A DNA stretch of 64,000 nt, taken from JBFEYJ01 sp041563315 (GTDB lineage Bacteria > Pseudomonadota > Gammaproteobacteria > Thiohalomonadales > Thiohalomonadaceae). The first letter of the stretch is position 1; each line of letters opens with the position of its first letter. The notes under the pieces are model-generated. The model ran no database searches. It saw only the letters and a list, made by a program, of their open reading frames with translations, and was not told the DNA's origin. Made by a program: the position numbers and the translations under genes. Where the stretch lies: assembly GCA_041563315.1 (NCBI GenBank), contig JBFFNE010000002.1:1-64000 (forward strand). Direction: 5' to 3'. This document shows, piece by piece, positions 34,293 through 44,300 of this stretch.

Positions 34293-34714
34293 GATGATCT
34301 GTCCGGTGAGTGTTGTTCCAGCCAGCCCTGCAAGATCAGCTGTGCGGCTACCTTGTCTACATCCGCTTTTTCGTAGCGCCCCTGCGCTGCCAGCTGGGCC
34401 TCCGCTTCGACAGAGCTGAGACGTTCATCCATGGTGTAGACGGGAAGATTGTACCTGCCCCTCAGCCGATTACCAAAACGGCGTGCAAGACGGGTGACCT
34501 CGTGGTCTGTACCGTCGAGGTTGAGTGGCAGGCCGACCACCAGGGCGGCGGGCTGCCATTCAGTGATCAGTCGGCTGATTGCCTCCCAGTCAGGAGCACC
34601 GTTACGGTTGTTGAGTGTCACTAGGGCGCGGGCGCTGCCAGTCAACTCCTGGCCAATGGCCACGCCAATGCGTTTGCTGCCAAAGTCAAAGCCGAGGAGA
34701 ACCCTGGGGCTCAT
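34289..34714 (-). CDS. ruvX: Holliday junction resolvase-like protein RuvX
   Basis: This 141-residue RNase H-fold protein (YqgF family) starts LLGFDFGSKRIGVAIGQ and has VVGLPLNLDGTDHE and YTMDERLSSVEAE, which carry the conserved acidic residues. In E. coli it is a predicted nuclease involved in 16S rRNA 5' processing. Length matches E. coli (138). It overlaps both neighbours by four bases, in the order yqgE-ruvX-pyrR known from P. aeruginosa. Confidence 0.94.
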   Translation of the reverse strand: MSPRVLLGFDFGSKRIGVAIGQELTGSARALVTLNNRNGAPDWEAISRLITEWQPAALVVGLPLNLDGTDHEVTRLARRFGNRLRGRYNLPVYTMDERLSSVEAEAQLAAQGRYEKADVDKVAAQLILQGWLEQHSPDRSS

Positions 34715-35274
34715 GCGTGGCCGAACTCACTGGAGATGAGATTAAGGTCGATCCCGAGCAGCTCGGCCGCGGCGGCCCAGCGCTTTTCCAGCGGTAGATC
34801 AAACAAAATCTCCAGACTAACAGGGCCACTCAGCCAGGTATTTTGTGCAATCTCCTGCTCCAGTTGCCCTGGTCCCCAACCGGCATAGCCGAGGGCGATA
34901 AGGTAGTGTGTGGGGCCCTCTCCATGGGCGATGGCACTCAGGACGTCCCGTGATGTGCTCAGAGCGATTTCTGGACTGAGACTCAGGCTGGACTGCCAGG
35001 CTCCGAGTGGACTGTGGATGACAAAACCCTGCTCGGGATGAACCGGTCCGCCTTCATGGACCGCGACCGAAGTATCGAGATTGCGGCTGGGCTCAATCGT
35101 CATCTGCTGCAGAACATCGGCGAGGGAGATCGCCATCAGCCGGTTAATGATCACACCCATGGCACCCTCCTCGTTGTGCTCGCAAATATACATTACGGTA
35201 TGACTGAAATTGGGGTCGTCCAATGTCGGCATAGCGATGAGAAAATGGTTGCGAAGTGAGGTTGAGAGGGTCAT
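34711..35274 (-). CDS. yqgE: YqgE/AlgH family protein
   Basis: From ATG 35274 the protein has 187 residues, the E. coli YqgE length, and starts MTLSTSLRNHFLIAMPTLDD. Segments VMYICEHNEEGAMGVIINR and YAGWGPGQLEQEI are those of UPF0301 (AlgH). The biochemical function is unknown; AlgH influences alginate genes in Pseudomonas. The frame is open to a TTG at 35316 that overlaps the tonB stop; that start would add 14 residues without family support. It overlaps ruvX by four bases. Confidence 0.92.
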   Translation of the reverse strand: MTLSTSLRNHFLIAMPTLDDPNFSHTVMYICEHNEEGAMGVIINRLMAISLADVLQQMTIEPSRNLDTSVAVHEGGPVHPEQGFVIHSPLGAWQSSLSLSPEIALSTSRDVLSAIAHGEGPTHYLIALGYAGWGPGQLEQEIAQNTWLSGPVSLEILFDLPLEKRWAAAAELLGIDLNLISSEFGHA

Positions 35275-35312
35275 AGGGGAAGTATCGGGTGATGCTGTGC
35301 GTGGGGCAAGGT

Positions 35313-36203
35313 TCAATTGCCTGTATGCAGGGAATTGTTGGCATGGAACTGCCAGACACGGGTTATGTGTAATACATCCACCTCTTTGCGGATCTCTCCG
35401 GGAAGGGGGGAGAAGGGGGCGGCCATTTTGACGATGCGAATAGCACCGTCATCGAGGACCTTATGCCCGGATGAGCGTTCAACAGTGATGTTGTTGATAC
35501 TGCCATCGGGGTTGATGGCGACATCCAGCAGCAGGCTGCCGCTGAGTTTCTGACGTTTGGCCTGATCGGGGTAATTGAGATTGCCTATTCGCTCCACCTT
35601 TTGGCGCCAAGCGTCCTGGTAGGCAGCGTAATGCGACTCCCGGGTATTGGCGGAAATATATTTTTCACGAGGCATCTGTGCGTAGGTCTGTTGCTTTAGC
35701 CTAATCTCGGCACTGAGGCGCGCGATCTCGCGACTGCGTGACATCAGTTCGGCGGCACTGGGGGCATCCGGTAGCGGTGGCTGCGCGGGGTGTTCGGCCT
35801 GACTCACCTGATGGGGGCTGTCAAATTCTGTCGTCATCAGTTCGACTTGTTCGGTTACGGGCAGTGGTGGTGGCGCCATCATCGGCAGGCTCTGTTGCGC
35901 GTCACCGTGTTCTTCGGTGGGGATAGGGTTAGCCACAGGGCTGGATGGGCGCATCTTTTCGCTAACATTACCGCCCCCTTTCTGGTTGGCCTGGGCGAGA
36001 TAATCGGCCTGATCCGGTGCTTCTTCGCTTTTGCTGTGGACCAGTGTGATCTCCATGGTGAGGGGAAGGTCCCTGGGAAGAAGCCTGTCTATGTCAAAGC
36101 TGACGCCAAGAATGACCAGCGCATGGAAGGCGCCGGCGAGGAACAGGGTTAGCCCGAGGCGATCAGCGGGTGAGACAACAGGCTTGAGGGAGGGGGTCGA
36201 CAC
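35313..36203 (-). CDS. TonB family energy transducer
   Basis: This 296-residue protein has one membrane helix at about residues 14-35, a proline- and glutamine-rich periplasmic region (PMMAPPPLPVTEQ, AEHPAQPPLPDAPS), and a C-terminal TonB domain at about 210-290 (GNLNYPDQAKRQKLSGSLLL, DVAINPDGSINNITVERSSG). It resembles the TonB-like protein (PA0406) located between yqgE and gshB in P. aeruginosa. It links inner-membrane proton motive force to outer-membrane proteins. No exbB/exbD gene is adjacent. It lies 94 bases after gshB. Confidence 0.88.
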   Translation of the reverse strand: MSTPSLKPVVSPADRLGLTLFLAGAFHALVILGVSFDIDRLLPRDLPLTMEITLVHSKSEEAPDQADYLAQANQKGGGNVSEKMRPSSPVANPIPTEEHGDAQQSLPMMAPPPLPVTEQVELMTTEFDSPHQVSQAEHPAQPPLPDAPSAAELMSRSREIARLSAEIRLKQQTYAQMPREKYISANTRESHYAAYQDAWRQKVERIGNLNYPDQAKRQKLSGSLLLDVAINPDGSINNITVERSSGHKVLDDGAIRIVKMAAPFSPLPGEIRKEVDVLHITRVWQFHANNSLHTGN

Positions 36204-36297
36204 AGACAGATATTATCTCTTCACAATTGAGCTCAAAAGCATTATACCCGGATGCGCTCGGGACGATAAGCACCCGATGGGGAGAGCGGCCGCTGAC

Positions 36298-37248
36298 TCA
36301 GGCCGACAGACGGCGGGCGATGGCTTCCATAAGCTGGCCACCGATGTCCAACCCGTATTGGGCGTCCAGTTCTCGTATGCAAGTGGGACTCGTAACATTG
36401 ATCTCAGTAAGATAGTCGCCAATAACATCAAGACCAACGAAGATGAGTCCTTTTTCTTTCAAGATCGGTGCAACTTGCTTGCAAATCCAGTAATCACGTT
36501 CACTAAGTGGCACCCCGACACCTTGCCCGCCGGCGGCCAGATTACCCCGTAGTTCGCCCTTGGCTGGGATGCGTGCAAGAGCGTAGGGTATCGGTTCGCC
36601 ATCCACAAGGAGAATACGCTTGTCACCAGCGCTGATCTCGGGAATAAAGCGTTGCACCATGGCATATCGGGTGCCGTGCTCGGTAAGGGTTTCGATGATC
36701 ACGCTGGTATTGGGGTCGCCGGCACAGAGCTTGAAGATTGATGCTCCTCCCATGCCTTCCAGGGGTTTGATGATGATTTCGCTGTGTTGTTCAATAAAGT
36801 TGCGAATTTGCGCAGCGCGGCGGGTAATCAGTGTAGGAGGGGTGCACTGGGGGAAATGAGAGGTGAAGACCTTCTCGTTAGCATCGCGTAGACTTTGCGG
36901 CCGATTGACAACCAGTGTGCCGCGTTGTTCTGCAAGCTCTAGCAGGTAGGTGGCGTAGATGTATTCCATGTTGAATGGAGGGTCTTTGCGCATCAGGATT
37001 ACATCGAGCTGATGCAGCGGGCGCAGGCTACTTTCGTCTGCCTCATACCAGTGACTGGCATCGGCAAATACTTCAATTGGGCGCATCCAGGCCTGGGCCA
37101 TGTCATCAGCCAGCAGCAAATCGCCCATTTCCATGTAGTAAAGATCCCAGCCTCGAGATTGGGCAGCGAGCAACATGGCCAGGGTGCTGTCTTTGTGGTA
37201 TTTGATTGAGTCAATGGAGTCCATGACGACGCCAAGTGCAATGGGCAT
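36298..37248 (-). CDS. gshB: glutathione synthetase
   Basis: This 316-residue ATP-grasp enzyme joins gamma-glutamylcysteine to glycine. The substrate domain starts MPIALGVVMDSIDSIKYHKD and has MRKDPPFNMEYIYATYLLE; the ATP-grasp part has IIIKPLEGMGGASIFKL and the glycine-rich LRGNLAAGGQGVG. Length equals E. coli GshB. The start region is unusual: a 22-base tandem duplication carries the ribosome binding site and the ATG twice (see 37244-37287). The neighbour order tonB-gshB-pilG, with divergent pilG, is that of P. aeruginosa. Confidence 0.96.
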   Translation of the reverse strand: MPIALGVVMDSIDSIKYHKDSTLAMLLAAQSRGWDLYYMEMGDLLLADDMAQAWMRPIEVFADASHWYEADESSLRPLHQLDVILMRKDPPFNMEYIYATYLLELAEQRGTLVVNRPQSLRDANEKVFTSHFPQCTPPTLITRRAAQIRNFIEQHSEIIIKPLEGMGGASIFKLCAGDPNTSVIIETLTEHGTRYAMVQRFIPEISAGDKRILLVDGEPIPYALARIPAKGELRGNLAAGGQGVGVPLSERDYWICKQVAPILKEKGLIFVGLDVIGDYLTEINVTSPTCIRELDAQYGLDIGGQLMEAIARRLSA

Positions 37249-37287
37249 GGTCTTACCTCATTTTAGGCATGGTTTTACCCCATTTAA
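37244..37287 (-). repeat. 22-bp tandem duplication of the gshB translation start with five-codon leader ORF
   Basis: Two adjacent 22-base units, 37244-37265 and 37266-37287, differ at three positions. Each carries a ribosome binding site, GAGGTAAGACC or GGGGTAAAACC, and an ATG. The upstream ATG (37270) opens a five-codon reading frame, MPKMR, stopped by TAA at 37253, four bases before the gshB start. The stop overlaps the gshB ribosome binding site. The arrangement invites translational coupling or attenuation of gshB. Confidence 0.85.
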
Positions 37288-37497
37288 GGAGTGGCTATCT
37301 AACAGCGTAGCGGCTCATTCTGAATAGCAATGCACCCTACTTTAGCAGAAATGTGCCTCTTGCGGCATGGCGCGGCTTGTGGGAGGCCTGTTCGTGATAG
37401 CGCCGGCGCCCATATTTCTGGTATTGTTGCGCCGGTTGCGAGTTATCATGATTCTGCGTGTAATAGCACGAAGTTATGGATTGAAGTTAAAGAATAT

Positions 37498-37516
37498 GTT
37501 AATGATTAACGTTAAT
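37498..37516. promoter_or_regulatory. AT-rich inverted repeat in the pilG upstream region
   Basis: GTTAAT (37498-37503) and ATTAAC (37505-37510) form a palindrome around one G, and GTTAAT recurs directly at 37511-37516. It lies 67 bases before the pilG start in a 334-base divergent region with gshB. It could be a promoter element or operator for the pil-chp operon; no known consensus is recognised. The rest of the divergent region shows nothing else but the duplicated gshB start. Confidence 0.3.
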
Positions 37517-37582
37517 TAAGCTTTGTTGTCTTACAAGACGATGAATTCTTCACTGGATTAGAGCAGACAAGTCGGGGGATGC

Positions 37583-37990
37583 GTGACTACCGAAGCGGCG
37601 CCAACAGGGTTGCAGGGCCTCAAGGTCATGGTGATTGATGATAGCAAGACGATCCGCCGTACAGCGGAAACTCTGCTGAAAAAAGAAGGGTGCGAGGTGA
37701 TTACCGCCAATGACGGTTTCGAGGCCCTTTCCAAGATTGCAGACCATAATCCAAACATTATATTCGTTGACATCATGATGCCGAGGTTGGATGGCTACCA
37801 GACCTGTGCTCTTATCAAGCATAATCAGAAATTTAAAACCACCCCGGTAATCATGTTATCGAGCAAGGATGGGCTGTTTGATCGTGCTCGTGGTCGTATT
37901 GTGGGATCGGAACAGTATCTTACCAAGCCGTTTACCAAAGAAGAGTTGCTGGGTGCTATACAGGATCACGTGCTGAAAAACGCATCCTGA
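37583..37990 (+). CDS. pilG: twitching motility response regulator PilG
   Basis: This 135-residue single-domain receiver (same length as P. aeruginosa PilG) has the phosphorylated aspartate at D63 in FVDIMMPRLDGYQ, acidic pair DD in MVIDDSKTIRR, and the lysine in YLTKPFTKEEL. It takes phosphate from ChpA and promotes pilus extension and cAMP signalling. The start is GTG at 37583 (MTTEAAPTG) with GGGGGA six bases before. Residues 19-120 are very close to the Pseudomonas protein. Confidence 0.95.
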   Translation: MTTEAAPTGLQGLKVMVIDDSKTIRRTAETLLKKEGCEVITANDGFEALSKIADHNPNIIFVDIMMPRLDGYQTCALIKHNQKFKTTPVIMLSSKDGLFDRARGRIVGSEQYLTKPFTKEELLGAIQDHVLKNAS

Positions 37991-38057
37991 ACAGGACAAA
38001 AAGGCGGAGTGATCCGCATGAAACAATACATATCGAAATACTTGCAGGAGAACAACA

Positions 38058-38423
38058 ATGGCGCAAATCTTGATTGTGGATGACTCACCGACTGAAATCC
38101 ATGTTCTATCTACACTGTTGGCAAAGATGGGGCATAGCGTTACTACCGCTGAGAACGGTGAGGCCGGCATTGCCAAGGCCAAGGCAGAAAAGCCCGATTT
38201 GATCCTGATGGATGTGGTTATGCCGGGTATGAATGGGTTCCAGGCAACACGTCAGTTAAGCAAGGATGACGATACCGCTGGAATTCCCATCATTATCGTC
38301 ACCACCAAGGACCAGGAGACTGACCGCGTCTGGGGGTTACGTCAGGGTGCGAAAGATTATCTGACGAAGCCGGTAGAAGAGGCGATGCTTGTTGAAAAGG
38401 TCAGTGCTCTTCTCGGCGGTTAA
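38058..38423 (+). CDS. pilH: twitching motility response regulator PilH
   Basis: This 121-residue receiver domain equals P. aeruginosa PilH in length. It starts MAQILIVDDSPTEIHVLSTL, with D52 (LILMDVVMPGMNG) as the phosphorylation site and K103 in DYLTKPVEEAM. PilH favours pilus retraction or acts as a phosphate sink in the Chp pathway. AGGAG lies ten bases before the ATG. It lies 67 bases after pilG and 14 before pilI. Confidence 0.95.
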   Translation: MAQILIVDDSPTEIHVLSTLLAKMGHSVTTAENGEAGIAKAKAEKPDLILMDVVMPGMNGFQATRQLSKDDDTAGIPIIIVTTKDQETDRVWGLRQGAKDYLTKPVEEAMLVEKVSALLGG

Positions 38424-38437
38424 GAGTTATAGCGGTT

Positions 38438-38980
38438 ATGGCAAAAGGCAATCAGCCCCCTATATTACTGCTCCATCAGATGGCCCAGCTGGGTCATCAG
38501 CATGCGCATAGCCTGCCGCAGCAGCTAGAGGTAAAACGTACTTGGGACGGGGTTGGTTTTAGCATGGGGTCGACGCCAATGGCTGCTCCGCTGGAACAGG
38601 TCAGAGAAATACTGACGCATGTGACCATTACCCGCATACCTGGGGCGAAGGAGTGGGTAAAAGGGGTTTCCAATGTACGAGGGAATCTCCTGCCGATCCT
38701 TGATCTGAAGGGGTTTTTATCGGGTAAACCATCGAAAATGACAAAGCGTAGCCGGATTCTTGTTATACAGCACAAGGGGATCACTGCCGGTCTCGTCGTC
38801 GATGAAGTGCTGGGTATGCGCCATTTCATCACTGATGAATTTAGTAAAGACGTTTCAGCGGCTGACGCCTCCTATCATAAGTTTCTGAATGGGAGTTACC
38901 GCCAGAGTGGTTTTTGCTGGGTGGTATTTGATATCCATAAACTGGTGGAAACGCCAGAGTTCGAGCAAGTCGCAGCCTGA
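38438..38980 (+). CDS. pilI: CheW-like coupling protein PilI
   Basis: This 180-residue protein has a CheW domain at about residues 40-170 (WDGVGFSMGSTPMAAPLEQV, WVKGVSNVRGNLLPILDL and GLVVDEVLGMRHF). It connects the receptor PilJ to the kinase ChpA. Length is close to P. aeruginosa PilI (178). It lies between pilH and pilJ in the conserved order. Confidence 0.95.
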   Translation: MAKGNQPPILLLHQMAQLGHQHAHSLPQQLEVKRTWDGVGFSMGSTPMAAPLEQVREILTHVTITRIPGAKEWVKGVSNVRGNLLPILDLKGFLSGKPSKMTKRSRILVIQHKGITAGLVVDEVLGMRHFITDEFSKDVSAADASYHKFLNGSYRQSGFCWVVFDIHKLVETPEFEQVAA

Positions 38981-39067
38981 TAGGCGGCCATGTAACGGTC
39001 AGTAACCATTGATTTTAATCCAAGCGAAAAATTCTAGCATTAGGGAAAAGAGGTAGGAGCCGAGAAA

Positions 39068-41158
39068 ATGAAGTTACCGTTGATATCGAAGCTGCGCATA
39101 AAGAACAAGGATGGCGCGAAAGCGGGCTCACCAGAATCAGAAAGCAACAAGGGTATGGTGCTTCTCATTGTCCTCCTGCTAGCAAGTATGCTTGCTACCT
39201 TCGTGGTCTATACCATGACGGCAATACAGGATGCCTCTGACAAAGAGTACTTGGGTCTGCTCGGTGAGCAGAGTGTGCTCTCCCAGCGAATTTCGAAGTT
39301 TGGTGGTCAGGCAAACAAAGGTTTACCGGCAACATTCGACCAGCTGAAAAAGCATCGTGATGAATTTGCACATAATTTACAGTTGCTTCGTGCGGGTGAT
39401 CCGGATAGCGGCATGCCACCATCAACTAACGAGGCAGTCGCCGAAAACCTTAGTGAGGTAGTGAAGAACTGGAATCGCTATGAACGCGACACCAATGTGA
39501 TTATTCAGGCGCGCGGCGTTATTATCGCGCTGCGTGAAATCGTTAAGATGATCAATGAAAATTCCGCTCAACTGCTTGCCATGACCGATGAGGTCGCCAC
39601 CTTAATGGCTGTAAAAGGGGCTGCCGCAGACCAGGTATATATTGCCAGTCGGCAGTTGATGCTCAGTCAGCGCATTATCAACAACGTAAACAGGGTACTG
39701 GAAGGTGGCGAGGGAGCTGTAACCGCTGCGGATCGTTTTGGTCGTGACGCTGCACTGTATGGTCGTGTGGTGAATGGATTCCTTGAGGGGGACAGGGCTC
39801 TCAATATCAAGGAAGTGCGCGATAGTGAGGTCATAGAGAAACTGGAAAATGTCAGTGATCTGTTCGGCATGCTGGGGCAACAGGTTAGCGGCATTCTCGA
39901 GCGAAGCCCTGAAATGTTCCAGGTATCGGAAGCAGTTCAGAACGTGCTGAACGATTCAGACCAGCTTTTGGAGAGTATAGCCAAGCTGGAAACAAGTTAT
40001 CAGGCTGAAATTGATTCCCGTATGCTCAGTTATGGTATGGGTAATGCGTTTGCGAGTTTCTCCGTTGTGCTTCTCTTGCTGCTCGGTTCGCGTTTGAGAA
40101 AAGACGGTGAGCGTCGTCTATCGGCGGCCGAGGCGCAACGGCATGTAACAGAAGAGCAGAGTCGTCGAAGCCAGCAGGCCATCATGAGATTGCTCGACGA
40201 AATGGGGGACCTTGCGGATGGTGACCTTACAGTGAATGCCACTGTAACAGAGGATATTACGGGCGCCATTGCAGACTCTATGAACTTTACAATCGACGCA
40301 TTGCGCAGTCTTGTTACTGCAATTAACGATACCGCCTCACAAGTAACCACAGCAGCAGAGAGAACACAGGCCACTGCTGTGCACCTTGCTGAAGCCAGTA
40401 GTCATCAGGCACAACAGATAGCCACAGCCAGTAATGCTGTAAATGACATGGCTCTTTCCATCGACAGTGTGTCGAAGAACGCCGATCAGCTGGCGGAAGA
40501 ATCCCAGCGCTCGGTAGCCATTGCGAAGAAAGGTGCGGAGGCGGTACAGAAGACGATTGATGGTATGGGTGTCATCCGTGAGCAGATTCAGGAAACATCC
40601 AAGCGAATCAAACGACTGGGTGAGAGCTCACAGGAAATCGGTGATATCGTTGAATTGATTAACGACATCGCCGAACAGACAAACATCCTCGCGTTGAACG
40701 CGGCGATCCAGGCGGCGATGGCCGGTGAAGCGGGTCGTGGCTTCGCGGTTGTGGCGGACGAAGTTACCCGGCTTGCAGAACGTTCATCCGATGCAACTAA
40801 GCAGATTGAGGCACTGGTAAAAACCATCCAGACCGATACCAATGAAGCCGTTATCTCTATGGAACATAGTACCTCAGGGGTAGTTGCGGGTGCGAAACTT
40901 GCAGAAGACGCCGGTGCGGCCCTTGGTGAAATCGAAACGGTGTCAGCAAGTCTTGCTGATCTGGTCCAGAGCATCTCGAATGCTACCAGTCAGCAGGCAA
41001 TGGCAGCTTCAAATATCTCAGACACCATGAACGTTATCCAGGAAATCACTACACAGACTTCCGAGGGTACAAATCAAACAGCATCCTCAATCGGTAATCT
41101 TGCCGAGCTGGCCAGTGAGCTGAAACACTCAGTATCCGGCTTTAAGCTACCTGGTTAA
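39068..41158 (+). CDS. pilJ: twitching motility methyl-accepting chemoreceptor PilJ
   Basis: This 696-residue receptor has membrane helices at about residues 28-50 and 320-340. Between them lies a periplasmic part with two PilJ-type helical modules (for example LGEQSVLSQRISKFGGQANK and QLMLSQRIINNVNRVLEGG). The cytoplasmic signalling hairpin has the tip DIAEQTNILALNAAIQAAMA and AGRGFAVVADEVTRLAERS. It senses pilus or surface contact and drives ChpA. It is close in length to P. aeruginosa PilJ (682). pilK, which normally follows, is absent; 165 bases without a gene precede chpA. Confidence 0.95.
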   Translation: MKLPLISKLRIKNKDGAKAGSPESESNKGMVLLIVLLLASMLATFVVYTMTAIQDASDKEYLGLLGEQSVLSQRISKFGGQANKGLPATFDQLKKHRDEFAHNLQLLRAGDPDSGMPPSTNEAVAENLSEVVKNWNRYERDTNVIIQARGVIIALREIVKMINENSAQLLAMTDEVATLMAVKGAAADQVYIASRQLMLSQRIINNVNRVLEGGEGAVTAADRFGRDAALYGRVVNGFLEGDRALNIKEVRDSEVIEKLENVSDLFGMLGQQVSGILERSPEMFQVSEAVQNVLNDSDQLLESIAKLETSYQAEIDSRMLSYGMGNAFASFSVVLLLLLGSRLRKDGERRLSAAEAQRHVTEEQSRRSQQAIMRLLDEMGDLADGDLTVNATVTEDITGAIADSMNFTIDALRSLVTAINDTASQVTTAAERTQATAVHLAEASSHQAQQIATASNAVNDMALSIDSVSKNADQLAEESQRSVAIAKKGAEAVQKTIDGMGVIREQIQETSKRIKRLGESSQEIGDIVELINDIAEQTNILALNAAIQAAMAGEAGRGFAVVADEVTRLAERSSDATKQIEALVKTIQTDTNEAVISMEHSTSGVVAGAKLAEDAGAALGEIETVSASLADLVQSISNATSQQAMAASNISDTMNVIQEITTQTSEGTNQTASSIGNLAELASELKHSVSGFKLPG

Positions 41159-41323
41159 TTAAGTGATAACTGTGGGTTCTGTACAAATTATCTGACCTTG
41201 CTTGCTGAAGCATATGGTGGCTTCGGGCTCAGAACCTAGTATGCCAAGGCAACGTTGGTTGCATGTGTGTAGTTTAAGGGCTCTCTGGCTTATCAGAAGG
41301 TGTAGGATTAAGGATACGGCTCT

Positions 41324-44300
41324 ATGATGGCTGAACAGTTTGATATCAGCACTTTGGCTTGGGTCAAGGGCGAGATTGACGAGACGCTAAAGCAGGCGCG
41401 GGTTGCGCTTGAGCGTTACGTTGATGAGCCTGAAGATGAAGTTGCGCTGGATTTATGCATTACCCTTATCCACCAGGTTTCCGGTACTCTACAGATGGTG
41501 GAACTCGGTGGTGCGGCAATGTTCGCCGGAGAAATGGAGCAATTCGCTTCTGCAATACAAAAAGGGCAGGTTGAGGACAGGGAGCAGGCATACGAGTTAT
41601 TGATGCGGGCAATCCTGCAGTTGCCTGATTACCTTGAGAGTCTGCTTGATGGTCAACGGGATAATCCGCAAGGACTGGTCCCTGTGCTAAATGCAATGCG
41701 TCAACAGCATGGTGAAAAGTTGCTTGATAGCGCAGCTTTTTTCCGCCCAAACCTTTCAATTCCCCCCCCTCCCAGAAAATCAAAACCACCAGCGGGTATA
41801 GATAGTGCTGAGGCAGCCAAGAAACTGCACCGTTTTTACATGTCTGCGCTGGTTAAGATCCTTAAGGGTATAGATGTTCAGGAAAGCCTTAAGATACTTG
41901 CTACAGTAATCGAGAAACTGCTGAATGTCGCAGAGGGCGATCACTGGCGTCGGCTGCTATGGGTTGCTGGCGGCTTTGCCGAATGCCTTCGTGATGAGAG
42001 TATTGGTGTTTCTACTCAAAGCAAGCCGCTACTTGGCAAGCTTGAGCAGCAGATAAAGGCTGTTGCAGCAAAAGGTGAGCCGGCTTTAGATGACGAGGTC
42101 GTTTCAGTTGTCCTTGTTCAGATGCTTTATCTGATAGGTCGTGCGGCGCCTTCTGGCAAGATAGCCACCGATGTCGTTCAGGCTTTTGATATTGAGCGCT
42201 ATTTGCCGCAAGAGTCAGGTGGGCTGGGCGGTATTAATGCAGAGCTCAAGCAAACAGTTTCTGCGGATATCATGGAAGAGCTATCCAGTGTCAAGGATAC
42301 CTTCGATGTGTTTGTTCGCAGTGATCGCAACAGCCTTGAATCCTTGCGTCCAATGGCTGAGAGTCTTGAGAGAATGGCAGAGACGCTCAGCCTGCTGCAG
42401 GAAGACTCGTTGCGAGAAAGCCTGCGGGAGCAGGTTGAGATTATTCGCCAGATTCTCGATGGCACGTTAGCTATCAACGATGAAACCCTGATGGGAATTG
42501 CCGGCGCCATCATCGCGGTCGAGTCGGCACTCCGTGACTGGGGCAACGAAGCACCCGTAGTCAAGGCAGACGCCAGTGAAGAGCAGGTTGTTGATGCTGA
42601 CAATTCGTCTGCAGCCGCGGCAGAACATTTGCGCGTGACACGTCAGGTAATGAAAGAAGCCAAGGATGACCTGATCCGTGTTCGGGAGGCGATTAACAAC
42701 TACATCGAGAATCCCGAAGATAAACCTATCCTGGATAACCTCCCTTCATTACTGCACATGATTATCGGCAGTTTGACACTACTATCCTACAAGCGTGTCG
42801 CTCAGGTACTAGTCGCGTGCCGGGCATTTATCCAGTCTGAGTTGATTGACGCCAAGGCGCTTCCGGAAACAGATAAGCTTGATGCTCTGGCTGATGCGGT
42901 GATGAGTGTCGAATACTACCTTGAAGCCTTTGTGCAGAGTCGTGTACATCCAGGCTCCGTGCTTGAGGTCGCCGAGGGTGCTGTGGCAAGCCTCGGCTAT
43001 GCTGCGGGTAGTGTGAGTGCAGTGGTCGCTACAGGTGAGGTGGCTGTCGAGGATACTGCTGGGATTGAAGTGCATGAGCCACCTGCGCTTGAGGCGGCGC
43101 TAGATGAACCAGTCTCCATAAATGATGCTGAAAAGCAGAGACCGAATGGTTCGGACGCTGTCCCTATAGAAGACACTGAGAAGGTTGAGACAGTTGAACT
43201 CTCTACCCAATCAGCCATTAACCCAGCTGACAACTTACCAGGAATACCCGGTAACCCTGCTTTCGATAATGAAATAACATCAGTTGCTTCACAGCCTGCA
43301 GAAACCACCGACAATCAATCGGATGTCGTTGATGATGAAATTCTTGAGATTTTCATTGAAGAGGCGGAAGAAGAGCTACAAAACCTTCAGACCTTATTTC
43401 CAAGTTGGAGAGACAACCCTGCCGCGATTGATGTGCTTAAGGATTTGAGGCGGAGTTTTCATACACTTAAAGGTAGTGGCCGACTTGTGGGTGCCGCCGA
43501 TCTTGGTGAATTCGCCTGGGCATATGAAAACATGCTTAACCGTGTCCTTGAGGGAACGGTTAATCATAATGCTGCCATGCTCGATATCATCGAGCGGGGT
43601 ATCGATGTTCTGCCAGAACTGATTGAGCAACTCAAGTCAGGTGTACAGCCGCAAAGTGACATTGCGATGCTGCAAGAGATGGCGAATGAGGTCGCTCAAC
43701 AGAAAAGATCTCTAACCGCAGCAACGTCATCTTACAGCAAGCCTGCCGAACCCGATCGGGTGGCTACGCCTGCGGCTGAGCAGAATGAACTGCCTGAGCT
43801 CGACCCTGTCCTTCTCGAGATTTACTCGAAAGAAGCCGACGGACATCTGGATGAGCTTGAAGCATTTATTAGCAAAATCAATGAAGGTGGTAGCCGAAGG
43901 GTTACTGAGCCAGTGATTCGAGCTCTGCATACCCTGCAGGGAAGTTCACGAATGGCTGGAATTTCTGGCGTTGCCGATGTTTGCGTAAAACTCGAAAAAT
44001 ATGCAAAGACGATACAAGCATCCAATGAAACAGTTGATGCCGATGGGGTCACAGCGCTTGCTGAATGTGTGAAGTACATTCGCTCCATGTTGGATTGTCT
44101 GTCCAATACTGGCGGAGGGTCTGGACCGAGCAGCGGAGTTGCATTGGCACTCGCGAACAGCATATATGAAAAGGTGCAGCACCTTGAGCATATTGCTCAT
44201 GCGCAGCCCGAAGCAGGTTTGGCACAGCAGGAGGAGAATGTAGAGGAAGTACAAGCTCAACCCATGCCATCGGTTGAAACGATCGAGGTGGCAGAGGTGA

